DNA from: Cryobacterium luteum
Lineage (GTDB): Bacteria > Actinomycetota > Actinomycetes > Actinomycetales > Microbacteriaceae
DNA: 64,000 bases
Reading direction: 5' to 3'
NCBI RefSeq assembly: GCF_900110125.1
Contig: NZ_FOCN01000001.1
Coordinates: 248,001 to 312,000 of the forward strand
Numbering within the stretch: position 1 is the first letter of the stretch; the number at the start of each line of letters is the position of its first letter. The notes beneath the pieces were generated by a model. It saw nothing but the letters and a program-made list of their open reading frames with translations, searched no databases and had not been told where the DNA came from. A program made the position numbers and the translations under genes. Positions 25,273-33,271 of the stretch are shown here, in pieces.

Positions 25273-25747
25273 CCCGACGGCCAGGCTGCTCGCCATCGCC
25301 CGGTTCGCTCTTCTTCTTTTTCGGGTCGACGCCAGCCGTGTCGGCAGCGCCAGCGGCACCACCCTTTTTCGGTGTCGGGTCGTTCTTGTCGAGATCAGCG
25401 AGGTCCTGCTCCATGCGACGGATGCGTTCCTGCTGGTCCTTCTCGTTGAATGGGCGGTTTTCTCCGGTAGCGGTGGTAACGCTGCCGCCGCTGTTCAACC
25501 CGCGCAGAAAATCCAGATCGTCATCAGGAGCGACCGATCGGAAGGATCGGGTAGTCGGCGTGGCCCGACCATGGCCGACGAGCAACCAGAGCAGCGGGCC
25601 GATCAGCGGAACCAGCACGATGACGAAAATCCAGACCCAGCGGGGCAATCCGCGAATGCGTTTGCGGTCAAAAACGGCGCAGTCCACGAGGGTGTAGACC
25701 GTGAGAATGACCAGGGCCAGTCCTAGTCCGATCAAGAGCTTGGGCAT
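25265..25747 (-). CDS. PLDc_N-domain small membrane protein
   Basis: The 160-residue protein has two N-terminal helices (MPKLLIGLGLALVILTVYTLVDCAVF and VWIFVIVLVPLIGPLLWLLVG) that match the phospholipase-D N-terminal (PLDc_N) domain. A charged cytosolic tail with a coiled-coil-like EKDQQERIRRMEQDLADLDK and a Lys-rich end follows. This gene is a usual neighbour of menD in actinobacteria. Function unknown. Confidence 0.88.
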   Translation of the reverse strand: MPKLLIGLGLALVILTVYTLVDCAVFDRKRIRGLPRWVWIFVIVLVPLIGPLLWLLVGHGRATPTTRSFRSVAPDDDLDFLRGLNSGGSVTTATGENRPFNEKDQQERIRRMEQDLADLDKNDPTPKKGGAAGAADTAGVDPKKKKSEPGDGEQPGRRDA

Positions 25748-25753
25748 ATCCCG

Positions 25754-25759
25754 ATTGTA
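25754..25759 (-). promoter_or_regulatory. -10 box TACAAT, leaderless promoter of the PLDc_N/menD unit
   Basis: TACAAT on the minus strand is followed by 6 nt and then ATG 25747. Confidence 0.6.
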
Positions 25760-25807
25760 AGCCGCTTGGCCGTGAGAGACATGTGCGGATGCCCAGCCGC
25801 GGCATTC

Positions 25808-25813
25808 TAAGCT
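25808..25813 (+). promoter_or_regulatory. -10 box TAAGCT, leaderless promoter of the DUF4229 gene
   Basis: TAAGCT is followed by 6 nt (GGATCC) and then ATG 25820. It is divergent from the PLDc_N promoter. Confidence 0.6.
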
Positions 25814-25819
25814 GGATCC

Positions 25820-26119
25820 ATGAAATCCGTGCCCCCGTGGCTGTACTACTCCGTGCTGCGCGTCTTGATGTTTGCCGTTCCGCTGGCGATTCTGCTGTCC
25901 CTGGGATTCTGGCCGTGGGCTGCGGCCGTGATCGCCGCCCTGCTCGGACTGTGCCTGTCCTACCTTTTTCTGGGCAAGTCCCGCGAGAGCGTTGCCCGTG
26001 ACCTGTACCGGGCCCGGCACCCCGACAGGGAGCCGGTGAACCCGGATTCCGAGGTCGAGGATCTGGCTCTGAATACGCAGGAACAGACCGGCTCAGAACG
26101 CGAAAGCAAGTCCCAGTAG
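25820..26119 (+). CDS. DUF4229 membrane protein
   Basis: The 99-residue protein has two helices (YSVLRVLMFAVPLAILLSLGF and AAAVIAALLGLCLSYLFL) and a charged C-terminus with RESVARDLYRARH, typical of DUF4229 proteins encoded beside menA in actinobacteria. Its 3' end overlaps the convergent menA 3' end by 27 bp. Confidence 0.85.
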   Translation: MKSVPPWLYYSVLRVLMFAVPLAILLSLGFWPWAAAVIAALLGLCLSYLFLGKSRESVARDLYRARHPDREPVNPDSEVEDLALNTQEQTGSERESKSQ

Positions 26120-27085
26120 CAGGCCGTAGGCGAGCGCCGCGAGGCTCGTCAGCTTCAGTGCGAGGATGAGCTCCTTCGCCGACGTCGCGGTGATCGTGAT
26201 GAGGCAGGCCGGCAGCGCCAGCAGCAGCACGAAGAACGTGAAAATTCCGCGCGGATAAAACACGCTGAAGAACCCGGCGATCACGAACGGCAGCAGCAGA
26301 AAGACGCAGAACACGACCCGGGAGGCCGTGCTGCCGATCCGCACTGCGAGGGTGCGCTTGCCGGCGGCCTTGTCGGGAACGATGTCGCGCAGGTTGTTGA
26401 CCATGAGCACCGCGCACGCGATCAGCCCAATGGCCACACCACCGAGCACGCTTTCGGTCGTGAATTCACCGACCTGCACATAAGTCGTGCCGGCGGTGGC
26501 GACCAGACCGAAGAACACGAACACGAACAGTTCGCCCAGTCCCAGGTAGCCGTAGGGCTTCTTGCCGCCGGTGTAGAACCACGCAGCGGCGAGAGCGACC
26601 ACGCCAACGGCCAGGAGCCACCAGTATTGCGTCAGCACGACGAGGGTCACTCCCCCGACGGCAGCAAGGCCGAAAAAGACGAGGGCAACGCGCAGCACGG
26701 TACGCGGGTTCGCAACGCCGCCGCCGGTGAGTCTGGCCGGTCCGACGCGAAAGGCATCGGTGCCGCGAATGCCGTCGGAGTAGTCGTTGGCGTAGTTGAC
26801 GCCGATTTGCAGCAGCAGTGCAATGGCGAGCGCGAGGAGCGCGCGTACCGGGTGATAAATGCCGGGGCCGCTCGCGACGATAGCAGCACCGGTGCCGACC
26901 AGGACCGGAGCGACGGCGAGCGGCAGGGTGCGCAATCGTGCGCCCGAGATCCAGTCGGCGGCGGTGGCCGGCTTGACCGCGGCCGGTCCCTTGCGCGGCG
27001 GGCCATTCTTGAAGGCCGGATGTCCTGACTTGCCGCTGGTCCTGGTGCCGGCATCAGCACCGGACAGCTTCGCCGCGGGGTTCAA
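26093..27085 (-). CDS. menA: 1,4-dihydroxy-2-naphthoate polyprenyltransferase
   Basis: The UbiA-family membrane enzyme of about 330 residues has the first Asp motif NYANDYSDGIRGTD and the second NNLRDIVPDKAAGKRT, with 7-9 helices. It attaches the prenyl tail to DHNA. No ATG or GTG start is suitably placed. The best start is TTG 27085-27083, which overlaps the menE stop as TTGA and implies coupling. The first ~45 residues are a polar, Lys/Pro-rich extension before the first helix. Confidence 0.9.
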   Translation of the reverse strand: MNPAAKLSGADAGTRTSGKSGHPAFKNGPPRKGPAAVKPATAADWISGARLRTLPLAVAPVLVGTGAAIVASGPGIYHPVRALLALAIALLLQIGVNYANDYSDGIRGTDAFRVGPARLTGGGVANPRTVLRVALVFFGLAAVGGVTLVVLTQYWWLLAVGVVALAAAWFYTGGKKPYGYLGLGELFVFVFFGLVATAGTTYVQVGEFTTESVLGGVAIGLIACAVLMVNNLRDIVPDKAAGKRTLAVRIGSTASRVVFCVFLLLPFVIAGFFSVFYPRGIFTFFVLLLALPACLITITATSAKELILALKLTSLAALAYGLLLGLAFAF

Positions 27086-28308
27086 TCGTTGTTGTTTGGG
27101 CCTGACCGGCCGAGCTCCTTGTGCCACGCCCCCATCGTACTGTCCAGCGCCGGATCGGCCTGCGCAAGACTGGCCGCAGCACCAGCCAGCGCGCGGCGAT
27201 CGGGTTTGCCCGAAGCCAGCAGCACGATCTCCGGCACTCGCACGATGCGTGCAGGCCGTGCCGCACGTCCCAGCAGCGCCACAACGGATGCCGCGAGCCC
27301 CCCCTCGATGGCTCCCCCGGCCACCACGATGACCGGCACCTGCCCCCACCTCTCGTCGTCGACGCCGACCACGACGGCCTGCTCGAACCCCGGATACACG
27401 CGCACAATCCGTTCGACGGCATCGAGCGACACCTTCTCGCCGCCCGAAATGATCACGTTATCGGCGCGGCCGAGCACCGTGACGCCGCCACTCTGCGGGT
27501 CGACCTCGCCGAGGTCGCCGGTGCGATACCAGCGCACGCCGTGCTCCAGCAGAAAGCGGTCAGCAGTGCGCGCCGCATCGTCGAGGTAGCCCTCGGCGAG
27601 CACCGAACCCGACAGTTCGAGCTGCCCGTCGACGACACGAATGAGGGTGTCCCCGATCGCAACACCGTTGTAGACGCAACCGCCGGCGGTTTCCGACGAC
27701 CCGTAGGTGCGTACGACGCGCACGTCGAGTTCGGCCGCCCTCGATATGAGTTCAGGTCGGATCATTTGCCCGCCGACCAGAATCGCGGTGAAGCGACGCA
27801 GCACTGCCAACAGGGCCGGGTCATCCGCTGCGTCGAGCAGGCGGGCCAGCTGCACCGGAACCAGCGCGGTGTAGCGCAGCGGTTCGGTCATGGTCTCGGC
27901 CAGCCGCCGAAAATCCTGCGGGTCGAAGTGGCCAGGCGCCAGCACGAGAGGGGTGGTCTCGGCGGCGATGGACCGCACGAGCACCTGCACCCCGGCGATA
28001 TAGTGCACGGGCAGCGCCAGGAGCCATTGTCCGGCTCCGCCGAGGGCCACGACCGAGGCTGCAGCGCCGGCGAGCAGCGCGTTGGTGGAGAGCATGACCC
28101 GCTTGGGCGTGCCGGTCGACCCCGAGGTCTCGATCACCACGGCGACGCGTTTCGGCACGGCCCCGAGGTGCGTTCTCGCGTCGGGTTCCGCCGCGCCGGC
28201 ACCGACTGGCACCGGAAGCACGGCCGGCCCGCTTCCGGCCAGCGCATCCCGTAGCACGGCCAGAAAGTCGAGCGGATGCTCCGGCGCGAGCACCCGAAGC
28301 GGCCTCAC
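27082..28308 (-). CDS. menE: o-Succinylbenzoate-CoA ligase
   Basis: The 408-residue ANL-superfamily enzyme has the P-loop ETSGSTGTPKRVML, the A5 region RTYGSSETAGGCVYNG, the A7 motif WYRTGDLGEVD, the hinge GRADNVIISGGEKVSL and the catalytic Lys in ASGKPDRRAL. It is shorter than many ANL enzymes, as usual for actinobacterial MenE. The start is GTG. It lies 15 bp downstream of menB and is coupled to menA. Confidence 0.93.
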   Translation of the reverse strand: MRPLRVLAPEHPLDFLAVLRDALAGSGPAVLPVPVGAGAAEPDARTHLGAVPKRVAVVIETSGSTGTPKRVMLSTNALLAGAAASVVALGGAGQWLLALPVHYIAGVQVLVRSIAAETTPLVLAPGHFDPQDFRRLAETMTEPLRYTALVPVQLARLLDAADDPALLAVLRRFTAILVGGQMIRPELISRAAELDVRVVRTYGSSETAGGCVYNGVAIGDTLIRVVDGQLELSGSVLAEGYLDDAARTADRFLLEHGVRWYRTGDLGEVDPQSGGVTVLGRADNVIISGGEKVSLDAVERIVRVYPGFEQAVVVGVDDERWGQVPVIVVAGGAIEGGLAASVVALLGRAARPARIVRVPEIVLLASGKPDRRALAGAAASLAQADPALDSTMGAWHKELGRSGPNNND

Positions 28309-28323
28309 GAGCGCCCGCCCACG

Positions 28324-29235
28324 TCAGTACTGCCAGGGATACGGCGACCAGTCGGGTTCGCGCTTCTCCAGGAACGAGTCCCGCCCCTCGACGGCCTCGT
28401 CGGTGCCGTAGGCCAGCCGGGTCGCCTCGCCGGCAAACACCTGCTGGCCGACCAGGCCGTCGTCCACAGCGTTGAAAGCAAATTTGAGCATCCGAATGGC
28501 GGTGGGCGACTTGGTCAAAATCTCGCGGGCCCAGTCCAGCGCGACCGTCTCGAGCTCGGCATGCGGAACGACCGCGTTGATCGCGCCCATCTCCAGGGCG
28601 CGCTGGGCCGAATACTCCCGTGCCAGAAAGAACACCTCGCGGGCGGCCTTCTGGCCGACCTGGCGGGCAAAATAGGCGCTGCCGTATCCGGCGTCGAAGG
28701 AACCGACGTCGGCATCCGTTTGCTTGAATTTGCCGTGTTCGGCGCTCGCGATGCTCAGGTCGCAGACCACGTGCAGCGAGTGTCCCCCGCCTGCTGCCCA
28801 GCCGGGTATGACGGCGATGACCACCTTGGGCATGAAACGGATGAGCCGCTGCACTTCCAGAATATGCAGGCGTCCCGCCCGCCCCGAGTCGATACCCGAC
28901 GCGGTGTCCCCCTCGGCGTACTTATAGCCGTCGCGGCCCCGAATGCGCTGGTCTCCGCCGGAACAGAAGGCCCAGCCACCGTCTTTGGCGCTCGGCCCGT
29001 TGCCGGTGAGCAGTACGACGCCGATCTTCGAGTTGGTGCGCGCGTCGTCCAGAGCCGCGAACAACTCATCGACGGTGCGGGGCCGGAAGGCATTGCGCAC
29101 TTGGGGCCGATCGAACGCGATGCGGGCGATCCGACCGCTGCGATCGTGGTGGTAGGTGAGATCGGTGAGATTCTCGAAGCCCGCAACGGCCTTCCATTGG
29201 CTTGCGTCGAAGATTTCGGATACCTGTTCGCTCAT
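28324..29235 (-). CDS. menB: 1,4-dihydroxy-2-naphthoyl-CoA synthase
   Basis: The 303-residue crotonase-fold enzyme has the MenB hallmarks RPQVRNAFRPRTVDEL, the oxyanion-hole segment WAFCSGGDQRIRG, GWAAGGGHSLHVVCDLSIAS, and DVGSFDAGYGSAYFARQVG, ending EKREPDWSPYPWQY. It makes the Dieckmann-type ring closure of OSB-CoA. It is the first gene of menB-menE-menA, with a leaderless ATG. Confidence 0.96.
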   Translation of the reverse strand: MSEQVSEIFDASQWKAVAGFENLTDLTYHHDRSGRIARIAFDRPQVRNAFRPRTVDELFAALDDARTNSKIGVVLLTGNGPSAKDGGWAFCSGGDQRIRGRDGYKYAEGDTASGIDSGRAGRLHILEVQRLIRFMPKVVIAVIPGWAAGGGHSLHVVCDLSIASAEHGKFKQTDADVGSFDAGYGSAYFARQVGQKAAREVFFLAREYSAQRALEMGAINAVVPHAELETVALDWAREILTKSPTAIRMLKFAFNAVDDGLVGQQVFAGEATRLAYGTDEAVEGRDSFLEKREPDWSPYPWQY

Positions 29236-29241
29236 GCTGTC

Positions 29242-29247
29242 AGCCTA
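29242..29247 (-). promoter_or_regulatory. -10 box TAGGCT, leaderless promoter of menBEA
   Basis: TAGGCT on the minus strand is followed by 6 nt (GACAGC) and then the menB ATG. Confidence 0.6.
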
Positions 29248-29349
29248 CGCGGGGCCGGGGCGCTGTCTCCAACTCATAAGAAAGACGATTGAGAAGACGA
29301 AAAAACCTCAGGTACTGTGGACCAAGCAAGAAGTCAACCCCTTGCCATC

Positions 29350-29366
29350 CACCCCGTTCGGGGGTG
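29350..29366. promoter_or_regulatory. Small palindrome in the sigma-factor promoter region
   Basis: CACCCC and GGGGTG arms around GTTCG lie between a TTGCCA (29342-29347 approx.) and a TACTAA (29367-29372 approx.). This is a possible -35/-10 pair with a long spacer, so the palindrome could be an operator. Evidence is by eye only. Confidence 0.3.
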
Positions 29367-29399
29367 TACTAATGACTTGGAAAGTACGGGGAGGTCGCC

Positions 29400-29450
29400 A
29401 TGAAAACCACACACGGCAGCACGATCAACTGCGGGGGCACACACTCATGA
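29400..29450 (+). CDS. 16-codon leader peptide coupled to the sigma-factor gene
   Basis: ATG 29400 has a very strong Shine-Dalgarno (GGGGAGG, 5 nt upstream) and encodes MKTTHGSTINCGGTHS. Its TGA (29448-29450) overlaps the sigma-factor ATG (29447) as ATGA. The sigma gene itself has no good Shine-Dalgarno at the right distance, so ribosomes ending this short frame would restart on the sigma gene. The peptide itself is probably unimportant, or it could act as a translational sensor. Confidence 0.55.
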   Translation: MKTTHGSTINCGGTHS

Positions 29451-30424
29451 CGACCACCGTTCAGGAATCCCGCACCGCATCGCCCCGCCGAGCCGCCGTG
29501 CCGGGCAATTACAACGCCGCGTCAACGGATGCGTTCGGAGACTACCTGCGGCGCATCGGCAAGGGGAGCCTGCTCAATGCCGAGCAGGAAGTCGACCTGG
29601 CTCGCCGCATCGAGGTGGGGCTGTTCGCCGAGGCTCGACTACTGAAGGTCGAAGGCGCGGCCACGCGGGATTCGGCCGACGAGCGCGAGCTGGCCTGGCT
29701 GGTGCACGACGGGCGCCGCGCCAAGAACCAGTTCATCGAAGCCAACCTGCGTTTGGTTGTGAGCATCGCCAAGCACTATTCCGGTCGTGGCGTGCCCATC
29801 ATGGACCTCGTGCAGGACGGCAATATGGGACTCGTCCGTGCCGTCGAGAAATACGACTTCATGACCGGCTACAAGTTTTCGACCTACGCCACCTGGTGGA
29901 TTCGACAGGCCATCCACCGCGGCATGGCCGACAAGTCGCGCATGATCCGCATCCCGGTGCATACCGCCGAGAAGCTCAACAAGATCAAGCGCATCCGGCG
30001 CGACCTCACGAGCGTGCTCGACCGTGATCCCACGGCACGCGAGATCGGTGAAGCCGCCCAGCTTCCCGTGCGAGACGTGCTTCGGCTGCTGCAATACGAC
30101 AACGAGCCGATTTCCCTGCACACCCCGGTCGGTGACGGCGCCGGCGACATGGCCGAGCTCATCATCGACGATGACCTTCCCCAGCCCGACGAACATGCCA
30201 CGCTGACCCTGCGGGCCGCCGACATCCGCTATTTTCTCGATACCCTGCCACCGCGGGAACGTTCCATCCTGCGGGCACGGTTCGGCCTCGACGGTAATGA
30301 GCCGCGCACCCTCGACCAGATCGCCCACATTGAGGGAGTCACCAGGGAGCGGGTGCGACAGATTGAAAAGCGTGCGCTGGCGCTGCTGCACGTACCGAGG
30401 TTGGAGCATTACCTACGGGACTGA
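29447..30424 (+). CDS. Group 2 (RpoD-like) RNA polymerase sigma factor
   Basis: The 325-residue sigma-70 protein has region 1.2 (DAFGDYLRRIGKGSLLNAEQEVDLARRIE), regions 2.1-2.4 (NLRLVVSIAKHYSGRGVPIMDLVQDGNMGL, YKFSTYATWWIRQAIHRGMADKSRMIRIPVH), region 3 and region 4.2 (RTLDQIAHIEGVTRERVRQIEKRAL). It lacks region 1.1, so it is an alternative HrdB/SigB-type factor, not the primary one. It is preceded by the coupled leader ORF and followed by two small genes. Confidence 0.94.
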   Translation: MTTTVQESRTASPRRAAVPGNYNAASTDAFGDYLRRIGKGSLLNAEQEVDLARRIEVGLFAEARLLKVEGAATRDSADERELAWLVHDGRRAKNQFIEANLRLVVSIAKHYSGRGVPIMDLVQDGNMGLVRAVEKYDFMTGYKFSTYATWWIRQAIHRGMADKSRMIRIPVHTAEKLNKIKRIRRDLTSVLDRDPTAREIGEAAQLPVRDVLRLLQYDNEPISLHTPVGDGAGDMAELIIDDDLPQPDEHATLTLRAADIRYFLDTLPPRERSILRARFGLDGNEPRTLDQIAHIEGVTRERVRQIEKRALALLHVPRLEHYLRD

Positions 30425-30463
30425 ACGCCAGCCACATCGATTGCACGCGAGCAGGAGCGAGAC

Positions 30464-30799
30464 ATGGGAAAACTGACCTACGACTCGACCCTCACCGCGG
30501 ACTTCGACGATCGCATCCTGGCTCATATCCAGGTCGTCATCGGTGCCAAACTGCGCCGCGGCGAATCGTTCTATTTCAGCTGGCGCGACGACCCGCAGGC
30601 CGGGGACGGGCGCAGCACGATCTGGTTGCACCCCGGCATTTCCATCGCCTATAAATACTTCGGCAGTCGTTCGCCCACGCTCAACCGGGACTGGATCGAA
30701 GCACTCATGGCCACGGCCAATTCCTCCGTCGGATTACAGATCGTTCCGGAACCCCGCTCGCCGGCGTCACCATCCAGCTCCGCGAAGGACGAACTATGA
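30464..30799 (+). CDS. DUF7882-like small protein
   Basis: The 111-residue protein begins MGKLTYDSTLTADFDDRILAH and has LRRGESFYFSWRDDP, STIWLHPGISI and LNRDWIEALMATANSSVGLQIVPE, the pattern of small Microbacteriaceae proteins now grouped as DUF7882 (often misnamed ATP-dependent DNA ligase). AGGAG lies 6 nt before the ATG. It follows the sigma factor by 39 bp and overlaps the next gene by ATGA. Function unknown. Confidence 0.75.
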   Translation: MGKLTYDSTLTADFDDRILAHIQVVIGAKLRRGESFYFSWRDDPQAGDGRSTIWLHPGISIAYKYFGSRSPTLNRDWIEALMATANSSVGLQIVPEPRSPASPSSSAKDEL

Positions 30800-31050
30800 A
30801 CCGAATCGACATCGTCTACGGCGGCAAACCCTATTCGCTCGGCGGTCGTTCCATCGAATCCATTCAGGTCGAGATCGATGGGGCCCTCGCCGTCGGCCTG
30901 CCCTTCTGGTTGCGGGTGAATAGCGGCGAGGGTCGTTTCGAAGACGCCTACCTACTGATCGCCCCCGGCATTCCCGTGGCCATGGTCAACGTGAAACCGA
31001 ACGGCGTCGACCACGACCATGACGGCGACGAATTGTATGAGCAGGACTAG
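30796..31050 (+). CDS. Small acidic protein coupled to the DUF7882-like gene
   Basis: The 84-residue protein begins MNRIDIVYGGKPYSLGGRSIES and has a His/Asp-rich end (DHDHDGDELYEQD). The middle, GLPFWLRVNSGEGRFEDAYLLIAPGIPV, mirrors the layout of the preceding gene (substrate strand, then a short loop, then a hydrophobic strand). The pair may act as a two-subunit unit. Function unknown. Confidence 0.7.
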   Translation: MNRIDIVYGGKPYSLGGRSIESIQVEIDGALAVGLPFWLRVNSGEGRFEDAYLLIAPGIPVAMVNVKPNGVDHDHDGDELYEQD

Positions 31051-31111
31051 GGCGAAGAGGATTAGTGCGGCGCTGGCCGTCTACCCAGCCGGAGGCTGAC
31101 ACACTGGAACC

Positions 31112-32116
31112 ATGATGACCTCACTGGATGCCACGGTCCCGCCCCTGGAAGAGCTTCTCGGTTCCGCGCACGTTGTCTCCCTGAAACTGTTCGACCGGTT
31201 TCGCGGGTTGGACAATCGTGAAGCGCTGCTGTTGGAGGGGCCCGAAGGGTGGACCGAGTTCTCGCCGTTCGGTGAATACGACGATGCCGAGGCCGCGAAC
31301 TGGCTCCGGGCCGCCATCGACTTCGGTTGGCAACCCACTCCGCACGCACTGCGCACAAGCATTGCGGTCAACGCCACCGTGCCGGCCGTTCCCGCGCACA
31401 AGGTCGCTGAGGTGCTCGCTCGTTTTCCCGGCTGCCGAACCGCCAAGGTGAAGGTGGCCAGCCCCGATCAGACCCTCGCCGACGACGTGGCCCGCGTGGC
31501 CGAGGTGCGCCGCGTACTCGGCCCTGAGGGACGCATCCGCATCGATGCGAACGGCCTGTGGAACGTCGACGAAGCCGAACACGCCATTCACGCGTTGAGC
31601 GCCTTCGACCTCGAGTATGTCGAGCAGCCCTGCATGACCGTGCCCGAACTCGCCGAGATTCGCCACCGCACCGCCTACCTGAGCGTGCCGATCGCCGCCG
31701 ACGAGAGCGTGCGCAAGAGCGGCGACCCGCTCGCCGTCGCCAGAGCCGGTGCCGCCGACATCCTGGTGATCAAGGCTCAGCCGCTCGGCGGCATCCGCGC
31801 CGCATTGTCCATCATCGGCCAGACCGGGCTGCCGGTCGTGGTTTCCAGCGCCCTCGACACCTCGGTCGGGCTGTCCATGGGCGCCCACCTCGCGGCATCC
31901 GTTCCCGGACTGTATTTCGACTGCGGCCTCGGCACTGCCTCGCTGCTCGCCGACGACGTGACCCGTGAACCGCTGCTTCCGGTCAACGGGGCTGTCCCTG
32001 TGCGCCGGGTCGTTCCCGATGCGGCACTGCTGACGCAGCACGCCGCCAGCCCGGAACGCCGCGACTGGTGGCTCGCGCGCCTAGCTCGAACCCACGCGCT
32101 CGTCGCCGGTGCCTAG
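31112..32116 (+). CDS. menC: o-Succinylbenzoate synthase
   Basis: The 334-residue enolase-superfamily enzyme dehydrates SHCHC to o-succinylbenzoate. It has the acid/base Lys in TAKVKVAS, metal ligands in RIDANGLWN, VEQPCMTV and IAADESVR, and the second Lys in LVIKAQPLGGI. Together with menF, menD, menE, menB, menA and menG this completes the classical pathway, except for MenH and the DHNA-CoA thioesterase, which are not seen. ATG 31115 is an alternative start. Confidence 0.92.
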   Translation: MMTSLDATVPPLEELLGSAHVVSLKLFDRFRGLDNREALLLEGPEGWTEFSPFGEYDDAEAANWLRAAIDFGWQPTPHALRTSIAVNATVPAVPAHKVAEVLARFPGCRTAKVKVASPDQTLADDVARVAEVRRVLGPEGRIRIDANGLWNVDEAEHAIHALSAFDLEYVEQPCMTVPELAEIRHRTAYLSVPIAADESVRKSGDPLAVARAGAADILVIKAQPLGGIRAALSIIGQTGLPVVVSSALDTSVGLSMGAHLAASVPGLYFDCGLGTASLLADDVTREPLLPVNGAVPVRRVVPDAALLTQHAASPERRDWWLARLARTHALVAGA

Positions 32117-32130
32117 CGCAAGTTCATACC

Positions 32131-32189
32131 GCGAAAGCGGGAAAATTGTTGCTTCAACCCGGTCGAAACAACGCTATGCCCGCTCTCGC
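32131..32189. terminator. Large hairpin between convergent menC and ccsB
   Basis: GCGAAAGCGGG (32131-32141) pairs with CCCGCTCTCGC (32179-32189) with one mismatch. The 37-nt loop can form an inner GTTGCTTC/GAAACAAC stem. It separates two convergent genes and is probably a bidirectional terminator. Confidence 0.5.
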
Positions 32190-32194
32190 GCGGG

Positions 32195-33271
32195 TTACAG
32201 TCCGGAGTAGGCGTGCAGTCCCTTGAAGAACACGTTGACGATGCCGAAGTTGAACATGACGGCGGAGAATCCGATGATTGCGAGCCAGGCTGAGCGTGAT
32301 CCGCGCCAGCCGCGGGTCGCGCGGGCGTGAATGTAGCCGGCGTAGATGACCCAGATGATGAAGGTCCACACCTCTTTGGTGTCCCAGCCCCAGTAACGAC
32401 CCCAGGCCTGTTCGGCCCAGATTGAGCCGGCCATGAGGGTGAAGGTCCACAAAATGAAGCCGATGATGTTGATGCGGTAGGCCAGGTTCTCCAGCGTCGC
32501 TGAAGACGGCAGCGTGGCCAGGAAGCGCAAGCGAAGAGCGGATGAGACGGCTCCGCGCGGCGCGGCCGTTCCCTCGAGTACGTGGTTCTCCCGCCTGAAC
32601 TGCAGCAGCTGCACGGTCGACAGCGCGAAGCCGAGCGCGAACATTCCGGTGGCCAGGGACGCTACGAAGACGTGGATGACCAGCCAGGCCGACTGCAGCG
32701 CCGGCGGCAACGGGGCCACTTCCACGTAGAACTGCAGGGCGGCCACCCCGAGCAGCACGAGCACGAGGCCGGTGACGAAGGTGCCGAGAAAGCGCAGGTC
32801 TGACCGGATCAGCACGATCAGGAACACCGTCATGATGAGCAGGGTGCCCGTCATGGCGAACTCGTACATGTTCGCCCACGGCACCCGGTTGGCTGCGAAG
32901 CCGCGCATGATGGTGGCCGCGAGGTGCAGCGCCCAGGCCAGCACGGTCAGGGCGACTCCCACGCGCAAGCTCGATGACCGCCCATAAGGCAGGGCAGCAT
33001 CGTTGTCCATGCGGGCGCTGATGCGGCGCAGCACGGGCTGTTTCAGGGCCGGTCGCGCGAGGGTACGGGTGCTGCCAGCGGATGCGGCGGCGCCGGACGC
33101 GGGTGCGGCATCCACTTCGACCAGGTCGGCCGCCTCGATGGCGTCGACGGCGCTCGAGCGACGGGCGAGGTCAACGGCGAAAGCGATGAACGCGAGGGCG
33201 TAGACGGCCATCGCCGAGTACAGCGCGTAGAGCGAGTACGAGTTGAGCAGTGCGGGATCAGTCAGATTCAC
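32195..33271 (-). CDS. ccsB: Cytochrome c biogenesis protein CcsB (ResC)
   Basis: The 358-residue membrane protein has 7-8 helices and the heme-handling WWD-type motif WGRYWGWDTKEVWTFIIWVIYAGYIHAR near the C-terminus. Conserved His residues lie in LVIHVFVASLATG and around AWALHLAATIMRG. With ResB it exports heme and joins it to CxxCH motifs (system II). The GTG start overlaps the resB 3' end by 14 bp. Confidence 0.94.
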   Translation of the reverse strand: MNLTDPALLNSYSLYALYSAMAVYALAFIAFAVDLARRSSAVDAIEAADLVEVDAAPASGAAASAGSTRTLARPALKQPVLRRISARMDNDAALPYGRSSSLRVGVALTVLAWALHLAATIMRGFAANRVPWANMYEFAMTGTLLIMTVFLIVLIRSDLRFLGTFVTGLVLVLLGVAALQFYVEVAPLPPALQSAWLVIHVFVASLATGMFALGFALSTVQLLQFRRENHVLEGTAAPRGAVSSALRLRFLATLPSSATLENLAYRINIIGFILWTFTLMAGSIWAEQAWGRYWGWDTKEVWTFIIWVIYAGYIHARATRGWRGSRSAWLAIIGFSAVMFNFGIVNVFFKGLHAYSGL

